Assembly: GCA_903882745.1 (NCBI GenBank)
Contig: CAIRYG010000005.1
Location: 248,001 to 312,000, forward strand
From: an uncultured Gemmatimonadota bacterium
Lineage (GTDB): Bacteria; Gemmatimonadota; Gemmatimonadetes; Gemmatimonadales; Gemmatimonadaceae
Direction of reading: 5' to 3'
DNA: 64,000 nt
In this document: positions 44,528-53,234 of the stretch, in pieces
How positions within the stretch are numbered: the first letter of the stretch is position 1
Layout: every line of letters starts with the position of its first letter
Program-made: the position numbers and the translations under genes
Notes under the pieces: generated by a model
Told to the model about the DNA's origin: nothing
The model's database searches: none
The model's input: only the letters and a program-made list of their open reading frames with translations

Positions 44528-46050
44528 GTCCGTTCCGTGTGGGCGTGCAGTTGCTGGACCTGATTGGCGACGGCATCGTGACGTTCGATGCGTCGGAGCG
44601 CGCGATAGTGTGCTCCGAAGTCGCGGCACGGATTCTCGGCCGCCCCGCGTCGGAGATCGTGGGGAGTGCGCGTGAGCAGGTGCTCGCCCTGACCGTCGGG
44701 GTGGAATCGCAGGGCATCTCCGTGAATCTCCACCCGGTGTCGGAAGTCGGCGACGAGACCCGCTCGGTCCTACTCCTGCGCGCCGTTGATGTGAGCCTCC
44801 TCGCGGAGCGCACCTCGCTCGCGGGGCGCGTCGAAGAACGGACGCGCGCGCTGCGGGATGCGAACGCCGAACTTGAACGGGCGTCGCGCCACAAAGACGA
44901 GTTTTTGGCGGCCATGAGCCATGAGCTTCGGACGCCGCTCAACGCCATCTTGGGATTGACCGAGGCCATGCAGGAAGGACTGTTCGGCCCCGTGACAGAT
45001 CCCCAGGGACGCAGTCTTGCCGACATCGAGTCGAGCGGCCGCCATCTGCTCGCGGTGATCAACGACATCCTGGATTTGTCGAAGGTCATGGCGGGTAAGC
45101 GCGAAGTGAATGCGGCGCCTGTGGTGATTGCCGACCTGGCCGATGCGAGTTTGCGCATGGTGCGGCAGTTGGCCCTCAAGAAGCGCATCAGTATTCAACT
45201 CGACTTAGCGGGGCTCCCGGAGCAGATCGAGACGGACGAGCGGCTGGTCAAGCAGATCTTGGTGAACCTGCTCAGCAACGCGGTGAAGTTCACCTCCGAC
45301 GATGGGGTGGTGCGTTTGAACGGTTCGGTCGATGCGCGCGGCGAGCAGATCACGCTCCGTGTCACCGACACGGGGATCGGGATTTCGCCGGCCGACTTGC
45401 CGCGCATCTTCAAGCCGTTTGAGCAGATCGACGGCGGCCTGTCGCGTCGACATGCGGGAACGGGGCTTGGGCTCGCGCTCGTGTCGCGACTCAGCGAACT
45501 GCTGGGCGGTGGTGTGTATGTGGAGAGCACCGAAGGGGAGGGTAGTCGCTTCAGTCTGACCCTGCCGATCAGCCGCGCCACAACCACCGCGGCGCCCGCC
45601 GATCCTGCGGTGCCCGATGCGCGCCGCGCGTCGGTTCCTGGGATGCGTACGCCGCGGACGATCCTGCTCGCTGAGGACAACGAAGCGAATCAGCGCACTT
45701 TTGTCGGGTACCTGCAGGCGAAGGGGTACACGGTGGCGGTCGCGTGGAACGGTGAAGAGGCCATTGAGCAGGCCAAGGCGCTCAAGCCTGCGCTGATCTT
45801 GATGGACATCCAGATGCCGAAAATGGATGGACTCACGGCGATTCGGCTGCTGCGCGAGGATCCCCAGTTTGCGAACACGTCGATTGTGGCGCTGACCGCG
45901 TTGGCCATGCCGGGCGATCGTGAGCGCTGCCTGCAGGCTGGTGCGAACTTACATCTGACCAAGCCCGTGCGCCTCCGGGACCTGACCAGCGCGATCGAAG
46001 GCCAGTTTAGCGGTGGGGACCAGTCGCACCCAACACGCGGTCACGCATGA
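44524..46050 (+). CDS. Hybrid histidine kinase (PAS-HisKA-HATPase-REC)
   Basis: 508 residues from GTG at 44524. An N-terminal PAS-like domain (about 8-95) leads into a short coiled coil (ERTRALRDANAELERASRHKDEF), then HisKA with His133 in MSHELRTPLN, HATPase_c (NLLSNAVKF, DTGIGISPADL, GTGLGLALV) and a C-terminal receiver (about 380-500) with phosphoacceptor LILMDIQMPKMDG and TKPVRL. Soluble, so it senses a cytoplasmic cue. Its ends overlap both neighbours by 4 nt. Confidence 0.94.
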   Translation: MSPFRVGVQLLDLIGDGIVTFDASERAIVCSEVAARILGRPASEIVGSAREQVLALTVGVESQGISVNLHPVSEVGDETRSVLLLRAVDVSLLAERTSLAGRVEERTRALRDANAELERASRHKDEFLAAMSHELRTPLNAILGLTEAMQEGLFGPVTDPQGRSLADIESSGRHLLAVINDILDLSKVMAGKREVNAAPVVIADLADASLRMVRQLALKKRISIQLDLAGLPEQIETDERLVKQILVNLLSNAVKFTSDDGVVRLNGSVDARGEQITLRVTDTGIGISPADLPRIFKPFEQIDGGLSRRHAGTGLGLALVSRLSELLGGGVYVESTEGEGSRFSLTLPISRATTTAAPADPAVPDARRASVPGMRTPRTILLAEDNEANQRTFVGYLQAKGYTVAVAWNGEEAIEQAKALKPALILMDIQMPKMDGLTAIRLLREDPQFANTSIVALTALAMPGDRERCLQAGANLHLTKPVRLRDLTSAIEGQFSGGDQSHPTRGHA

Positions 46051-47774
46051 GCATCGCGAGTGTTGTGTTGGTGGTGGATGACGAACCGCGGAACCGTCGG
46101 CTCCTAACGGAGACCTTACGCCCCGCGGGCTACGAGCTTCGCGAAGCGGCGGATGGTTACAGTGCGCTCGAGGATGCGCGCGCGGTGCGTCCCGACCTCG
46201 TTCTGCTCGACGTCATGATGCCGGATATGGACGGCTTCGAGACGTGCCGGCAGTTCCGCGCCGACCCGGACCTGCGCGAGGTACCGATCATTCTCGTCAC
46301 CGCGCTCGACGACCGCGAATCGCGGTTGACGGGAATCGACGCGGGCGCGGACGACTTTCTCACGAAGCCGGTGGATCTCACCGAACTGCGCGCGCGTGTG
46401 CGCACGATCTGTCGCCTGAATCGCGCGCGCGCCCTCCACGAAGAGCGCGCACGCCTCTACCAGCTGACGGCGCTCTCACCGAACGCGGTCGCGGTGCTGG
46501 ATGCTTCGGGGGTCGTGGCCTATGCCAACACATTGGCGCAGCCGTTAGTCGCGGACGCGGCAATTCTTGAGCGCTTGGCGCCGATCGCCGCGCGCGCCGG
46601 CATGGGCGACCGGTTTGCAGAAGAAATTGTGGTCACGATCGGCGGAACCCCCCGCGAGTTCGACGTGGCGGTGGCGCCGGTGCCGTGGGAGGGGAAGGTC
46701 GCGGCGCAGGTAGTGCTCACCGACGTCACCGCGATGCGCGCGTGGGAACGCTCCGCCACCGAACAGCGCCGACTCGAGTCGCTCGGCCGGTTCGCATCGA
46801 GCGTCGCGCACGAGTTTGCCAGCGTGATGACGGTGATCGACATGAGTGCGGAAATGCTCATGGGGTCGGACGATCCGGCACTGCACCATATGCTCTTGGG
46901 TGAGATGCGTCACGCGATTCAACGCGGCGCAATTCTCACACGCGATATTCTCAGCTTTGGGCGTCCGCAGCCCAGCACGGCCGCGCCGCACGATGCGCGC
47001 GTCACGTTGGGCGACACCGCGCGCTTGCTGCAGCGGCTCCTGCCCAAGACGATTCAGCTGTCCACCGATATTGCCGACGAGGCGCTGCCGGTCGCGATGA
47101 GCCGCGAGCGTCTCGAGCAAGTGCTGGTGAATCTCAGCTTCAACGCCCGCGATGCCATGATGCGCGGCGGGTCGCTCACGATTCGTGCGCGCGCCGATGA
47201 TCACTGGGTCACCATCGAAATCGTCGACAGCGGCACGGGAATGGACGAAGCGACACGCCTCCGGGTGTTCGAGGCGTTTTTCACCACCAAGCCGGCCGGT
47301 GTGGGCACGGGCCTTGGGCTCTGGATCGTGAACGCCTTGGTCGACGCCGTCGGTGGGAGCGTCGACATCGAGAGCCGTCTGGATGTGGGGACCACGGTGC
47401 GCGTTCGCATTCCGTTCCTGCAGTTCTTTGCCGCCCCGACCGGGGTTGAAAGCTTGACGGGACCGCGTGGTACCGGACAGCGCGTCACGGTCGCCCTCGC
47501 CGACGACGGCGTGAGCAAGGCGCTCGCACGGCTCCTCGGTGGATTCGGCTATGAGATTGTTGGTGCGTCGGCGCCGACGGACCTGCTGATTACGGATGTC
47601 TCCCTGTCGGTCGAGGAGATGTCCGAGCGCGCCTCCGCCTGCGGACGGTTAGTGGTGCTTGGCGCCGACGGACCGGAACCATCCGCTACCTTGCGAGTGG
47701 AGCACGTGGCCGAACCGGTGCGCGGTAAGGCGGTGCTCGAAGCGATGCAACGACTCTTCACGACGGCGGACTGA
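46047..47774 (+). CDS. REC-PAS-histidine kinase with degenerate C-terminal receiver
   Basis: 575 residues, ATG overlapping the upstream stop (ATGA). Receiver domain 1-125 with Asp55 (LLDVMMPDMDG) and FLTKPVDL. A PAS domain covers about 135-230. The HisKA-type helix has His255 in SSVAHEFASVMTV, the NtrB-like form. HATPase_c has NLSFNARDAM, DSGTGMDEAT and GTGLGLWIV. The last 95 residues look like another receiver: DLLITDVSLS retains a possible Asp, but the conserved Lys is lost (VAEPVRGK). The input receiver suggests it is itself controlled by phosphorylation, probably by the neighbouring hybrid kinase. Confidence 0.92.
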   Translation: MSIASVVLVVDDEPRNRRLLTETLRPAGYELREAADGYSALEDARAVRPDLVLLDVMMPDMDGFETCRQFRADPDLREVPIILVTALDDRESRLTGIDAGADDFLTKPVDLTELRARVRTICRLNRARALHEERARLYQLTALSPNAVAVLDASGVVAYANTLAQPLVADAAILERLAPIAARAGMGDRFAEEIVVTIGGTPREFDVAVAPVPWEGKVAAQVVLTDVTAMRAWERSATEQRRLESLGRFASSVAHEFASVMTVIDMSAEMLMGSDDPALHHMLLGEMRHAIQRGAILTRDILSFGRPQPSTAAPHDARVTLGDTARLLQRLLPKTIQLSTDIADEALPVAMSRERLEQVLVNLSFNARDAMMRGGSLTIRARADDHWVTIEIVDSGTGMDEATRLRVFEAFFTTKPAGVGTGLGLWIVNALVDAVGGSVDIESRLDVGTTVRVRIPFLQFFAAPTGVESLTGPRGTGQRVTVALADDGVSKALARLLGGFGYEIVGASAPTDLLITDVSLSVEEMSERASACGRLVVLGADGPEPSATLRVEHVAEPVRGKAVLEAMQRLFTTAD

Positions 47775-48085
47775 TGGCGATGACAGGGAAGGAACGCGCG
47801 GAGCTGCGCGGCGAGTGCAATGGACTGAAAGCCACGGTGCACGTCGGGGCCCACGGCCTCACGGACGCGCTGATTGGTGCGCTCGATGACGCCCTGCGGA
47901 CGCACGAACTCGTGAAGGTGGCCATGGGAAAGCCGGTCGAGCTCCCGGCGCGCGAAGCGGCGCGGCAGTTGGCGGTGGCGGTGAACGCCGAGGTGATTCA
48001 AGTCATCGGCAAGACGACGACGCTCTACCGCTTCAATCCGGAGCTCAAGCGTAAAGAAGGAAGCCTGCCGCCCTGGAAGGGCTGA
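47774..48085 (+). CDS. yhbY: YhbY-type CRM-domain RNA-binding protein
   Basis: 103 residues. The CRM fold matches YhbY: TGKERAELRGECNGLKATVHVG, then ALIGALDDALRTHELVKV, VNAEVIQVIGKTTTLYRFNPE. E. coli YhbY associates with pre-50S ribosome particles. The ATG shares one base with the preceding kinase stop (TGATG), so it is coupled to the two-component genes, which is an odd partner. Confidence 0.93.
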   Translation: MAMTGKERAELRGECNGLKATVHVGAHGLTDALIGALDDALRTHELVKVAMGKPVELPAREAARQLAVAVNAEVIQVIGKTTTLYRFNPELKRKEGSLPPWKG

Positions 48086-48110
48086 GCAGGCTTCCGTCAC
48101 TCGGCAACGC

Positions 48111-48154
48111 TGCGCATTAGCTGCGCAGCAGCTGCGCGTTAGCTGCGCATTAGC
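48111..48154. repeat. 11-bp tandem repeat x4 across the Mo-subunit stop codon
   Basis: TGCGCATTAGC, TGCGCAGCAGC, TGCGCGTTAGC, TGCGCATTAGC, each 11 bp, at 48111-48121, 48122-48132, 48133-48143 and 48144-48154. The TTA that is the minus-strand stop of the Mo subunit (48150-48152) recurs at 48139 and 48117, in two reading frames. Confidence 0.95.
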
Positions 48155-50441
48155 GTCGTGCCGGAACCGACGCGAGTACTCGCCAGGGCGTGAGGGGAAT
48201 CTGGAACACCTCTGCGCCAATCGCGTCGGCGACCGCGGCGGCAATAGCCGGCGCCGTGGGAATCACCGGAGGTTCGGCAATACCGCGGGCACCGGTGTGG
48301 TTTGCTGCCGCGTCCGCGCCCGCTACAAAAAACGCATCGATCTGCGGCACGTCCGCCATCGTCGGAATTTTGTAGTCATGTAACGACGGATTCATGACCA
48401 TTCCAGAGCGGCGATCGAGAATCCGCTCTTCGGTGAGCGCGTAGCCCATCCCCTGCAGGATGCCCCCTTCGAGCTGACTTTCGGCGAGGGTTGGGTTGAT
48501 GATACGCCCCGCGTCGTGGGCCGCGACAATCCGCAACACTTTCACGATCCCGGTGTCGAGATGCACTTCAACTTCGGCGAACTGCACGCCGAATGTATTG
48601 ATCGCGGTGTTGGCGGGATTCGGTCCGCGGGATCCCTTGCCGTAGATCATCACGTTACCGAGTCGTTTGCACACATCGGCAAAGGTCATCGAGCGATCGG
48701 TGTCACGCACGGTAATGCGTGAGTCGCGGGCGTCGAGCATATCTGGCGTGGTGTCGAGCATGGCCGCGGCCGCTTGAAAGAGCTGCGACTGCGCGTCCAT
48801 CGCCGCCATGCGCACGGCAGGACCGACACTCGGCGTGGTCATGGATCCCCACGAGTTACCGGCGTACGGGAGATGCTCGGTGTCGCCAATGATGGCGCGC
48901 ACGTGGGCGAGTTTGGCGCCAATGGCTTCGGCGGCAATCTGCGAGAGTACGGTGCGAGCGCCCGTGCCGAGGTCTTGGGTGCCGGCGAGCACGTCAACGC
49001 TGGCGTCGGCGTTGATGCGCACGTGCGCGTACGATGGCGGTCCGCCACCCGTCGGCCAGACTTGCGCGGCCAGGCCAACGCCGCGCCGCACGCGCCCGCT
49101 CTGGGGTGCACGCGGGGTGTGCCAGCCAAAGCGTTCGGCGCCTTCCGTGTAGCAGGCGAGGAGCGCGTTGCCGCTGTACGGACGGCCTTGGCGCGGATCT
49201 TTTTTGGTGAAATTCTTTCGGCGCAGTGCCAGCGGGTCCATACGCAGCGCGGTGGCGAGGGCGTTCATAGCGCCTTCGAGACCAAAGGCCCCTTCGACGT
49301 AACCCGGGCCACGGAAGGCCTGCATGCCGCTCGCATTGATGTACGCGAACCGTTCCTCGCTGCGCACGTTGGGGCAGGCGTAGAGCTCGTGATAGATCTG
49401 CGCTGGGCCGCCTTCCCAGCCGCTAATGCCGAGTGGCACGTCGGCACTCAGTTGGATGACGGTGAGTGTGCCGTTCTTTTTGGCGCCAATGGTGACGCGT
49501 TGCACCGTGGCGGGACGGTTGCCGCTGTCGACCTGTTCGGCTTCGCGGTCGTTGAGGCAGCGCACCGCGCGGTTCATCCGCTTGGCAAAGAGCGCGGCGA
49601 CATAGGTGTGTGGCCCCGCGCCATTTTTGGCGCCGAATCCGCCTCCCATGTAGTCCTTGATGACGCGCACTTTGGACTGCGGCACGTCGAGCGCGCGGGC
49701 GACATCGCCGCGTGTGCGGAAGATGCCCTGCGTGGATTCCCACACGGTCAGGCGGTCGCCCTCCCACTCGGCGCAGGCGCCGTGCGGTTCAAGCGCCGAG
49801 TGGAGCTGGACTGGGGTGCAGAACTCTCGCGTGATGACGATGTCAGCGGCGGCGAGGCCAGCGGTGATGTCGCCGCGTTCGATGATCACCGGTGACTGCG
49901 GGGCGAAGTTACCCCCCGGCTTCACGAGCGGCGCGTCCGGAGCGGCCGCGTCATCGAAGATCGCGGCGAACGGGAGATCGTTATAGCCGATCGCAATGGC
50001 GCGTGCGGCACGCTCGGCGTTGGCGAGTGTGTCGGCGCACACGGCGGCCACCGGCTGACCGTGGTAGAAAATTTCCGTTCCGAAGAGCCGCGTCTTCGCG
50101 GGCGCATCGCCCGGACCCATGATGTCGTACACGCCCGGGAGTGCGCGCGCGGCGGAGGCATCAAACTGTGCGATGTGTCCCCGCGCCGTCTGGGCGCGGA
50201 CCATCACGGCGTGCAGCATGCCGGGACGTGTGATGTCGGCGGTGTAGCGCGCGCGGCCATTCACCTTTTCGTGCGCGTCCATGCGCGGGGCACGCGTGCC
50301 GACGATGTGCAGCGGGGTGTCGGTTGTCCACGGTGCTGGTTCGAACGCCGGGACCTCAACGATCCGTGTCTCGGTGCGTCCTTCGACTTCGACCGTGGTC
50401 GGGACGAATCCCCCAGCTTTGGGTTTGGCCTTACGCGCCAC
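48150..50441 (-). CDS. Molybdenum hydroxylase large (Mo-cofactor) subunit, xanthine dehydrogenase family
   Basis: 763 residues from the GTG at 50441 (CAGGAG 6-7 nt upstream; overlaps the 2Fe-2S gene by 11 bp). Domain I: KVNGRARYTADI. Domain II has the Mo-pterin loops: GGGFGAKNG, QAFRGPGYVEGAFGLEGAMNALA, GTQDLGTGARTVLSQIAAEA and the catalytic Glu in GIAEPPVIP. It has the length and cofactor contacts of PaoC-like aldehyde oxidoreductases. Substrates of this family are aldehydes or N-heterocycles; none can be named. No signal peptide is visible in any of the three subunits. Confidence 0.93.
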   Translation of the reverse strand: MARKAKPKAGGFVPTTVEVEGRTETRIVEVPAFEPAPWTTDTPLHIVGTRAPRMDAHEKVNGRARYTADITRPGMLHAVMVRAQTARGHIAQFDASAARALPGVYDIMGPGDAPAKTRLFGTEIFYHGQPVAAVCADTLANAERAARAIAIGYNDLPFAAIFDDAAAPDAPLVKPGGNFAPQSPVIIERGDITAGLAAADIVITREFCTPVQLHSALEPHGACAEWEGDRLTVWESTQGIFRTRGDVARALDVPQSKVRVIKDYMGGGFGAKNGAGPHTYVAALFAKRMNRAVRCLNDREAEQVDSGNRPATVQRVTIGAKKNGTLTVIQLSADVPLGISGWEGGPAQIYHELYACPNVRSEERFAYINASGMQAFRGPGYVEGAFGLEGAMNALATALRMDPLALRRKNFTKKDPRQGRPYSGNALLACYTEGAERFGWHTPRAPQSGRVRRGVGLAAQVWPTGGGPPSYAHVRINADASVDVLAGTQDLGTGARTVLSQIAAEAIGAKLAHVRAIIGDTEHLPYAGNSWGSMTTPSVGPAVRMAAMDAQSQLFQAAAAMLDTTPDMLDARDSRITVRDTDRSMTFADVCKRLGNVMIYGKGSRGPNPANTAINTFGVQFAEVEVHLDTGIVKVLRIVAAHDAGRIINPTLAESQLEGGILQGMGYALTEERILDRRSGMVMNPSLHDYKIPTMADVPQIDAFFVAGADAAANHTGARGIAEPPVIPTAPAIAAAVADAIGAEVFQIPLTPWRVLASVPARR

Positions 50442-50949
50442 GGGGCACTCCTGGCGTCGCACTCGTGGCGGACGGCTCGTGTCGCGCGGCGGCGACCGCT
50501 TGGATGGCGCGCACGATCTTCGGGTAGGTGCCACAGCGACAGAGATTGCCACTCATCGCGGCGACAATTTCGCTCTCGCTTGGCGCCGCGTGGCGCGCGA
50601 GCAAGTCGTGCGCGGCGATCAGTTGCCCTGGGGTGCAGAAGCCACACTGCGCCGCGTCGTGGGTGATGAAGGCCTGTTGCAGGTCGTTCATCGAACCATC
50701 CACACCGCCGAGTCCTTCGACCGTCGTGACGGTGGTCCCGTCACAGGCCGCGGCGAGCGTGAGGCAGGCGTAGGCGGTGCGGCCGTCGACGAGCACGGTG
50801 CAGGCGCCGCACTCCCCTCGGTCGCAGACGAGTTTCGTGCCGGTGAGCGCGAGGTCGTCGCGCAGGAGGTCAAGCAGTGTGCCTTGCGGCTCGGCGACCC
50901 GGTGGAGTCGCCCATTCACGGTCAGTTGCATAGGTAGGGAAATAGCCAT
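50431..50949 (-). CDS. Molybdenum hydroxylase 2Fe-2S subunit (PaoA/CoxS-like)
   Basis: 172 residues. The plant-ferredoxin-type cluster uses CDRGECGACTV and the later Cys in AYACL; the second, helical domain uses CGFCTPGQL and CRCGTYPKI. Eight Cys are present, enough for two [2Fe-2S] clusters. It relays electrons from Mo to FAD. An internal ATG at 50931 is an alternative start. No Tat signal is visible, unlike E. coli PaoA. Confidence 0.94.
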   Translation of the reverse strand: MAISLPMQLTVNGRLHRVAEPQGTLLDLLRDDLALTGTKLVCDRGECGACTVLVDGRTAYACLTLAAACDGTTVTTVEGLGGVDGSMNDLQQAFITHDAAQCGFCTPGQLIAAHDLLARHAAPSESEIVAAMSGNLCRCGTYPKIVRAIQAVAAARHEPSATSATPGVPRGA

Positions 50950-50986
50950 TGCGACGGTGCTCTGTCAAAGTTGGACAGGAGACGCC

Positions 50987-51015
50987 TTGTTGTAGACGCG
51001 CAAGCGCGATAATCT
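50987..51015 (+). promoter_or_regulatory. Promoter of the ferredoxin gene
   Basis: TTGTTG (50987-50992), 17 nt, TAATCT (51010-51015). It lies 45 nt before the ferredoxin ATG and inside the divergent region shared with the 2Fe-2S subunit gene. Confidence 0.65.
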
Positions 51016-51059
51016 TCGGTTCCCACTCCGTCACACAGATTCCCCGAGAGGATAGGCCG

Positions 51060-51323
51060 ATGCCGTACGTGATCACCGAGGCGTGCAAGGATACGAAGGA
51101 CAAGTCGTGCGTTGACGTGTGCCCGGTGGATTGCATCTACGAGGGGCCCGAGATGTTGTACATCCACCCGGATGAATGCATCGATTGCGGCGCCTGCGAG
51201 CCGGAGTGCCCAGTGACTGCGATTTTCCCGGAAGAAGACGTGCCGGGGAACCAGCGCCAGTTTGTGCAGATCAACCGCGACGTCTTCAAGGGCGAAAACC
51301 CGCCCAAGCGTCCGACGCGCTAA
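51060..51323 (+). CDS. 7Fe/8Fe ferredoxin (Thermus-type)
   Basis: 87 residues from the ATG at 51060, preceded by GAGAGGA. The N-terminal half has ACKDTKDKSCVDVCPVDC, and the second half CIDCGACEPECP. The first set has the wide spacing of the [3Fe-4S]/[4Fe-4S] ferredoxins of Thermus and Azotobacter. The YEGPEMLYIHPDECIDC stretch and the C-terminal EEDVPGNQ match that group. It is a low-potential electron carrier; divergent placement suggests a link with the Mo hydroxylase, which is inference. Confidence 0.93.
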   Translation: MPYVITEACKDTKDKSCVDVCPVDCIYEGPEMLYIHPDECIDCGACEPECPVTAIFPEEDVPGNQRQFVQINRDVFKGENPPKRPTR

Positions 51324-51344
51324 CTGATTGTACTGCAACAACTT

Positions 51345-51377
51345 AAGGGTCGAGGCAATGCCTCGGCCCTTTGTTTT
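51345..51377 (+). terminator. Rho-independent terminator of the ferredoxin gene
   Basis: AAGGGTCGAGGC / GCCTCGGCCCTT stem with loop AAT, followed by TGTTTTT. Confidence 0.88.
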
Positions 51378-51462
51378 TCCCGGAGCGGTGGTGTTTCGCA
51401 GGCGTTCTCGGCGGCCCCTACGCTAGATTTGGGAGGTTGTCTTTCCCCTCCATCAGGATTCA

Positions 51463-52674
51463 GTGTCTCAGTCCAGTTCCGCAGCCACCCCGACGGTTGA
51501 ATATCTCGACTCGAACGCGGACGTCTCGCGTTTCCTCGAGTCCATCGGGAGCACGCGCGAACTGGCGATCGACACCGAAGGGGCGAGCTTCCATCGCTTT
51601 ATCGATCGGATTTATCTGGTGCAGCTGTCGACGCGCACGCATCACGGCATCATTGATCCGCTGCCGATTGCGGCGCCCGACGCGCTCGGCGCATTGCTGG
51701 CCGATCAGAAGGTGGAGGTCGTGTTCCACGATGCCGACTACGATCTGCGCCTGTTGCACCAGGATTACGGATGGCGCCCGACCAACCTCTTCGACACGCG
51801 AATTGCCGCGCAGTTGCTCGGGATCCAGGCGTTTGGCCTCGCCGCACTCCTCGAGCGCGCGTATGGGTTGAAGCTCGACAAGAAGCATCAGCGCGCAGAC
51901 TGGTCGATGCGTCCGCTCACCGCGAGCATGCTCGACTACGCGGCGCTCGACACCATGCACCTGCTCGGGCTGAAGGATCAGCTTAAGGACGAGCTCGCCA
52001 AGAAGGGACGCAGCGCGTGGGGGAAAGAAGAGTTCGTGCGCCTCGAAGGGACGCGTTGGGAGCCTGAAGAGCCTGGGATGACGTATCTGAAGGTGAAGGG
52101 CGCGCGTGATCTCACACGTCGTGAGCTCGCGATTCTGCGCGAGCTGGTGCCGTGGCGCGATGCCGTGGCGTTGCAGCTCGACCGCGCGACGTTCCGTGTT
52201 GTGGCGAACGACGTGCTGATGGAGATCTCGCGGCTTGCGCCTGCCACCATGGAGGCCCTCGGGGCCATCAAGGGGATGCCACGCGGGATGATGGATCGTG
52301 CCGGGCGTGACGTGGTCGCGGCCGTGCAGCGCGGCCTTGCCGTGCCTGATGCGCAGTTGCCGAAGTTCCCGCGCGCGCCGCGCTACGACAAGGATCCCGA
52401 GTTCGACGACAAGGTTGGCCGTCTGAAGGCCGTGCGTGATGACGCAGCCAAGCGTCTTGAGCTTGACCCGGGCGTGCTGTGCTCGCGTGAGCGCATGGAG
52501 ACCATTGCGCGCGCCTTGCCGCGCACCGCGGAGGAGCTCGAGGCCATTCCTGGCATTCGGAAATGGCAGAGCGCGGAGATGGGCGCTGGCTTTATTAGCG
52601 CGCTGGAGCGGTTCAAGGCGCGGAAGGCTGAGCGTCCGGCAGGAACTGACGCCGACGAGTCGCCCTACCGGTAG
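51463..52674 (+). CDS. rnd: Ribonuclease D
   Basis: 403 residues from GTG at 51463 (AGGA 4 nt upstream). A DEDDy exonuclease: AIDTEG gives Asp37 and Glu39, FHDADYDLRLL Asp94, and MLDYAALDTMHL the Tyr and last Asp. The HRDC-like helical domains follow (TRRELAILRELVPWRDAVALQLDRA and a second repeat near 290-380). It trims 3' ends of tRNA and other small RNAs. Slightly longer than E. coli Rnd (375). A TAGATT box at 51424-51429 may be the -10. Confidence 0.94.
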   Translation: MSQSSSAATPTVEYLDSNADVSRFLESIGSTRELAIDTEGASFHRFIDRIYLVQLSTRTHHGIIDPLPIAAPDALGALLADQKVEVVFHDADYDLRLLHQDYGWRPTNLFDTRIAAQLLGIQAFGLAALLERAYGLKLDKKHQRADWSMRPLTASMLDYAALDTMHLLGLKDQLKDELAKKGRSAWGKEEFVRLEGTRWEPEEPGMTYLKVKGARDLTRRELAILRELVPWRDAVALQLDRATFRVVANDVLMEISRLAPATMEALGAIKGMPRGMMDRAGRDVVAAVQRGLAVPDAQLPKFPRAPRYDKDPEFDDKVGRLKAVRDDAAKRLELDPGVLCSRERMETIARALPRTAEELEAIPGIRKWQSAEMGAGFISALERFKARKAERPAGTDADESPYR

Positions 52675-52694
52675 CGCCAGCGCATCAAACGAAG

Positions 52695-52726
52695 AGCGGG
52701 CCGCGTCCTCATGGACGCGGCCCGCT
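52695..52726. terminator. Bidirectional terminator
   Basis: Perfect 14-bp stem AGCGGGCCGCGTCC / GGACGCGGCCCGCT with loop TCAT between the convergent rnd and DUF59 genes. Confidence 0.85.
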
Positions 52727-52745
52727 GTTGCATGCAGGATGGGCC

Positions 52746-53177
52746 TTAGAAGCCCAGGTAGGCCCGTACGCGGGGTTCGATGCGCTCCGGCGACCACATA
52801 GGCGACCAGACAAGATTCACGCTCGTAGCGCCCACACCGTCCAAGGCCTTGATGGCCTTCTCGGCGTCGCCCATCAGCTCAGGACCCGACGGGCAGGCCG
52901 GCGAGGTGAGGCTCATATCGATCTGGACGTCGTTCCCTTCAACGCGAATATCGTAGATCAGCCCGAGATCCACGATGTTCAGGTTTAGCTCGGGATCTTT
53001 GACCTTCCGGAGGGCGAGCTTGACCAGGTCGGGGGTGAGCACGCCGGCTGGACCGTCACTCGGGGCGGCGTCAGGGCTCTCGCCGTTGGCATCGGCAACC
53101 GCAGGGGTTACCGATGGATCAGCGGCTGGCGCAGTGAGCGCAGCCTGAGCGATGGGGTCGAACGCGTCGGTGTTCAT
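52746..53177 (-). CDS. MIP18/DUF59-family Fe-S assembly factor with Ala/Pro-rich extension
   Basis: 143 residues. The C-terminal 95 residues form the DUF59 fold (LRKVKDPELNLNIVDLGLIYDI, SLTSPACPSGPELMGDAEKAI, VWSPMWSPERI), with the single conserved Cys in the TSPACP loop. PaaD, SufT and MIP18 belong to this family and help to insert Fe-S clusters. The first 45 residues are Ala/Pro/Asp-rich and probably disordered. It is not in the suf operon. As the window also has several Fe-S enzymes, a targeting role is likely. Confidence 0.88.
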   Translation of the reverse strand: MNTDAFDPIAQAALTAPAADPSVTPAVADANGESPDAAPSDGPAGVLTPDLVKLALRKVKDPELNLNIVDLGLIYDIRVEGNDVQIDMSLTSPACPSGPELMGDAEKAIKALDGVGATSVNLVWSPMWSPERIEPRVRAYLGF

Positions 53178-53234
53178 GGATACCCGACAAATCTAATCGC
53201 GATGCACTTTGTTCCGCGACTAGTACGCCAAATC

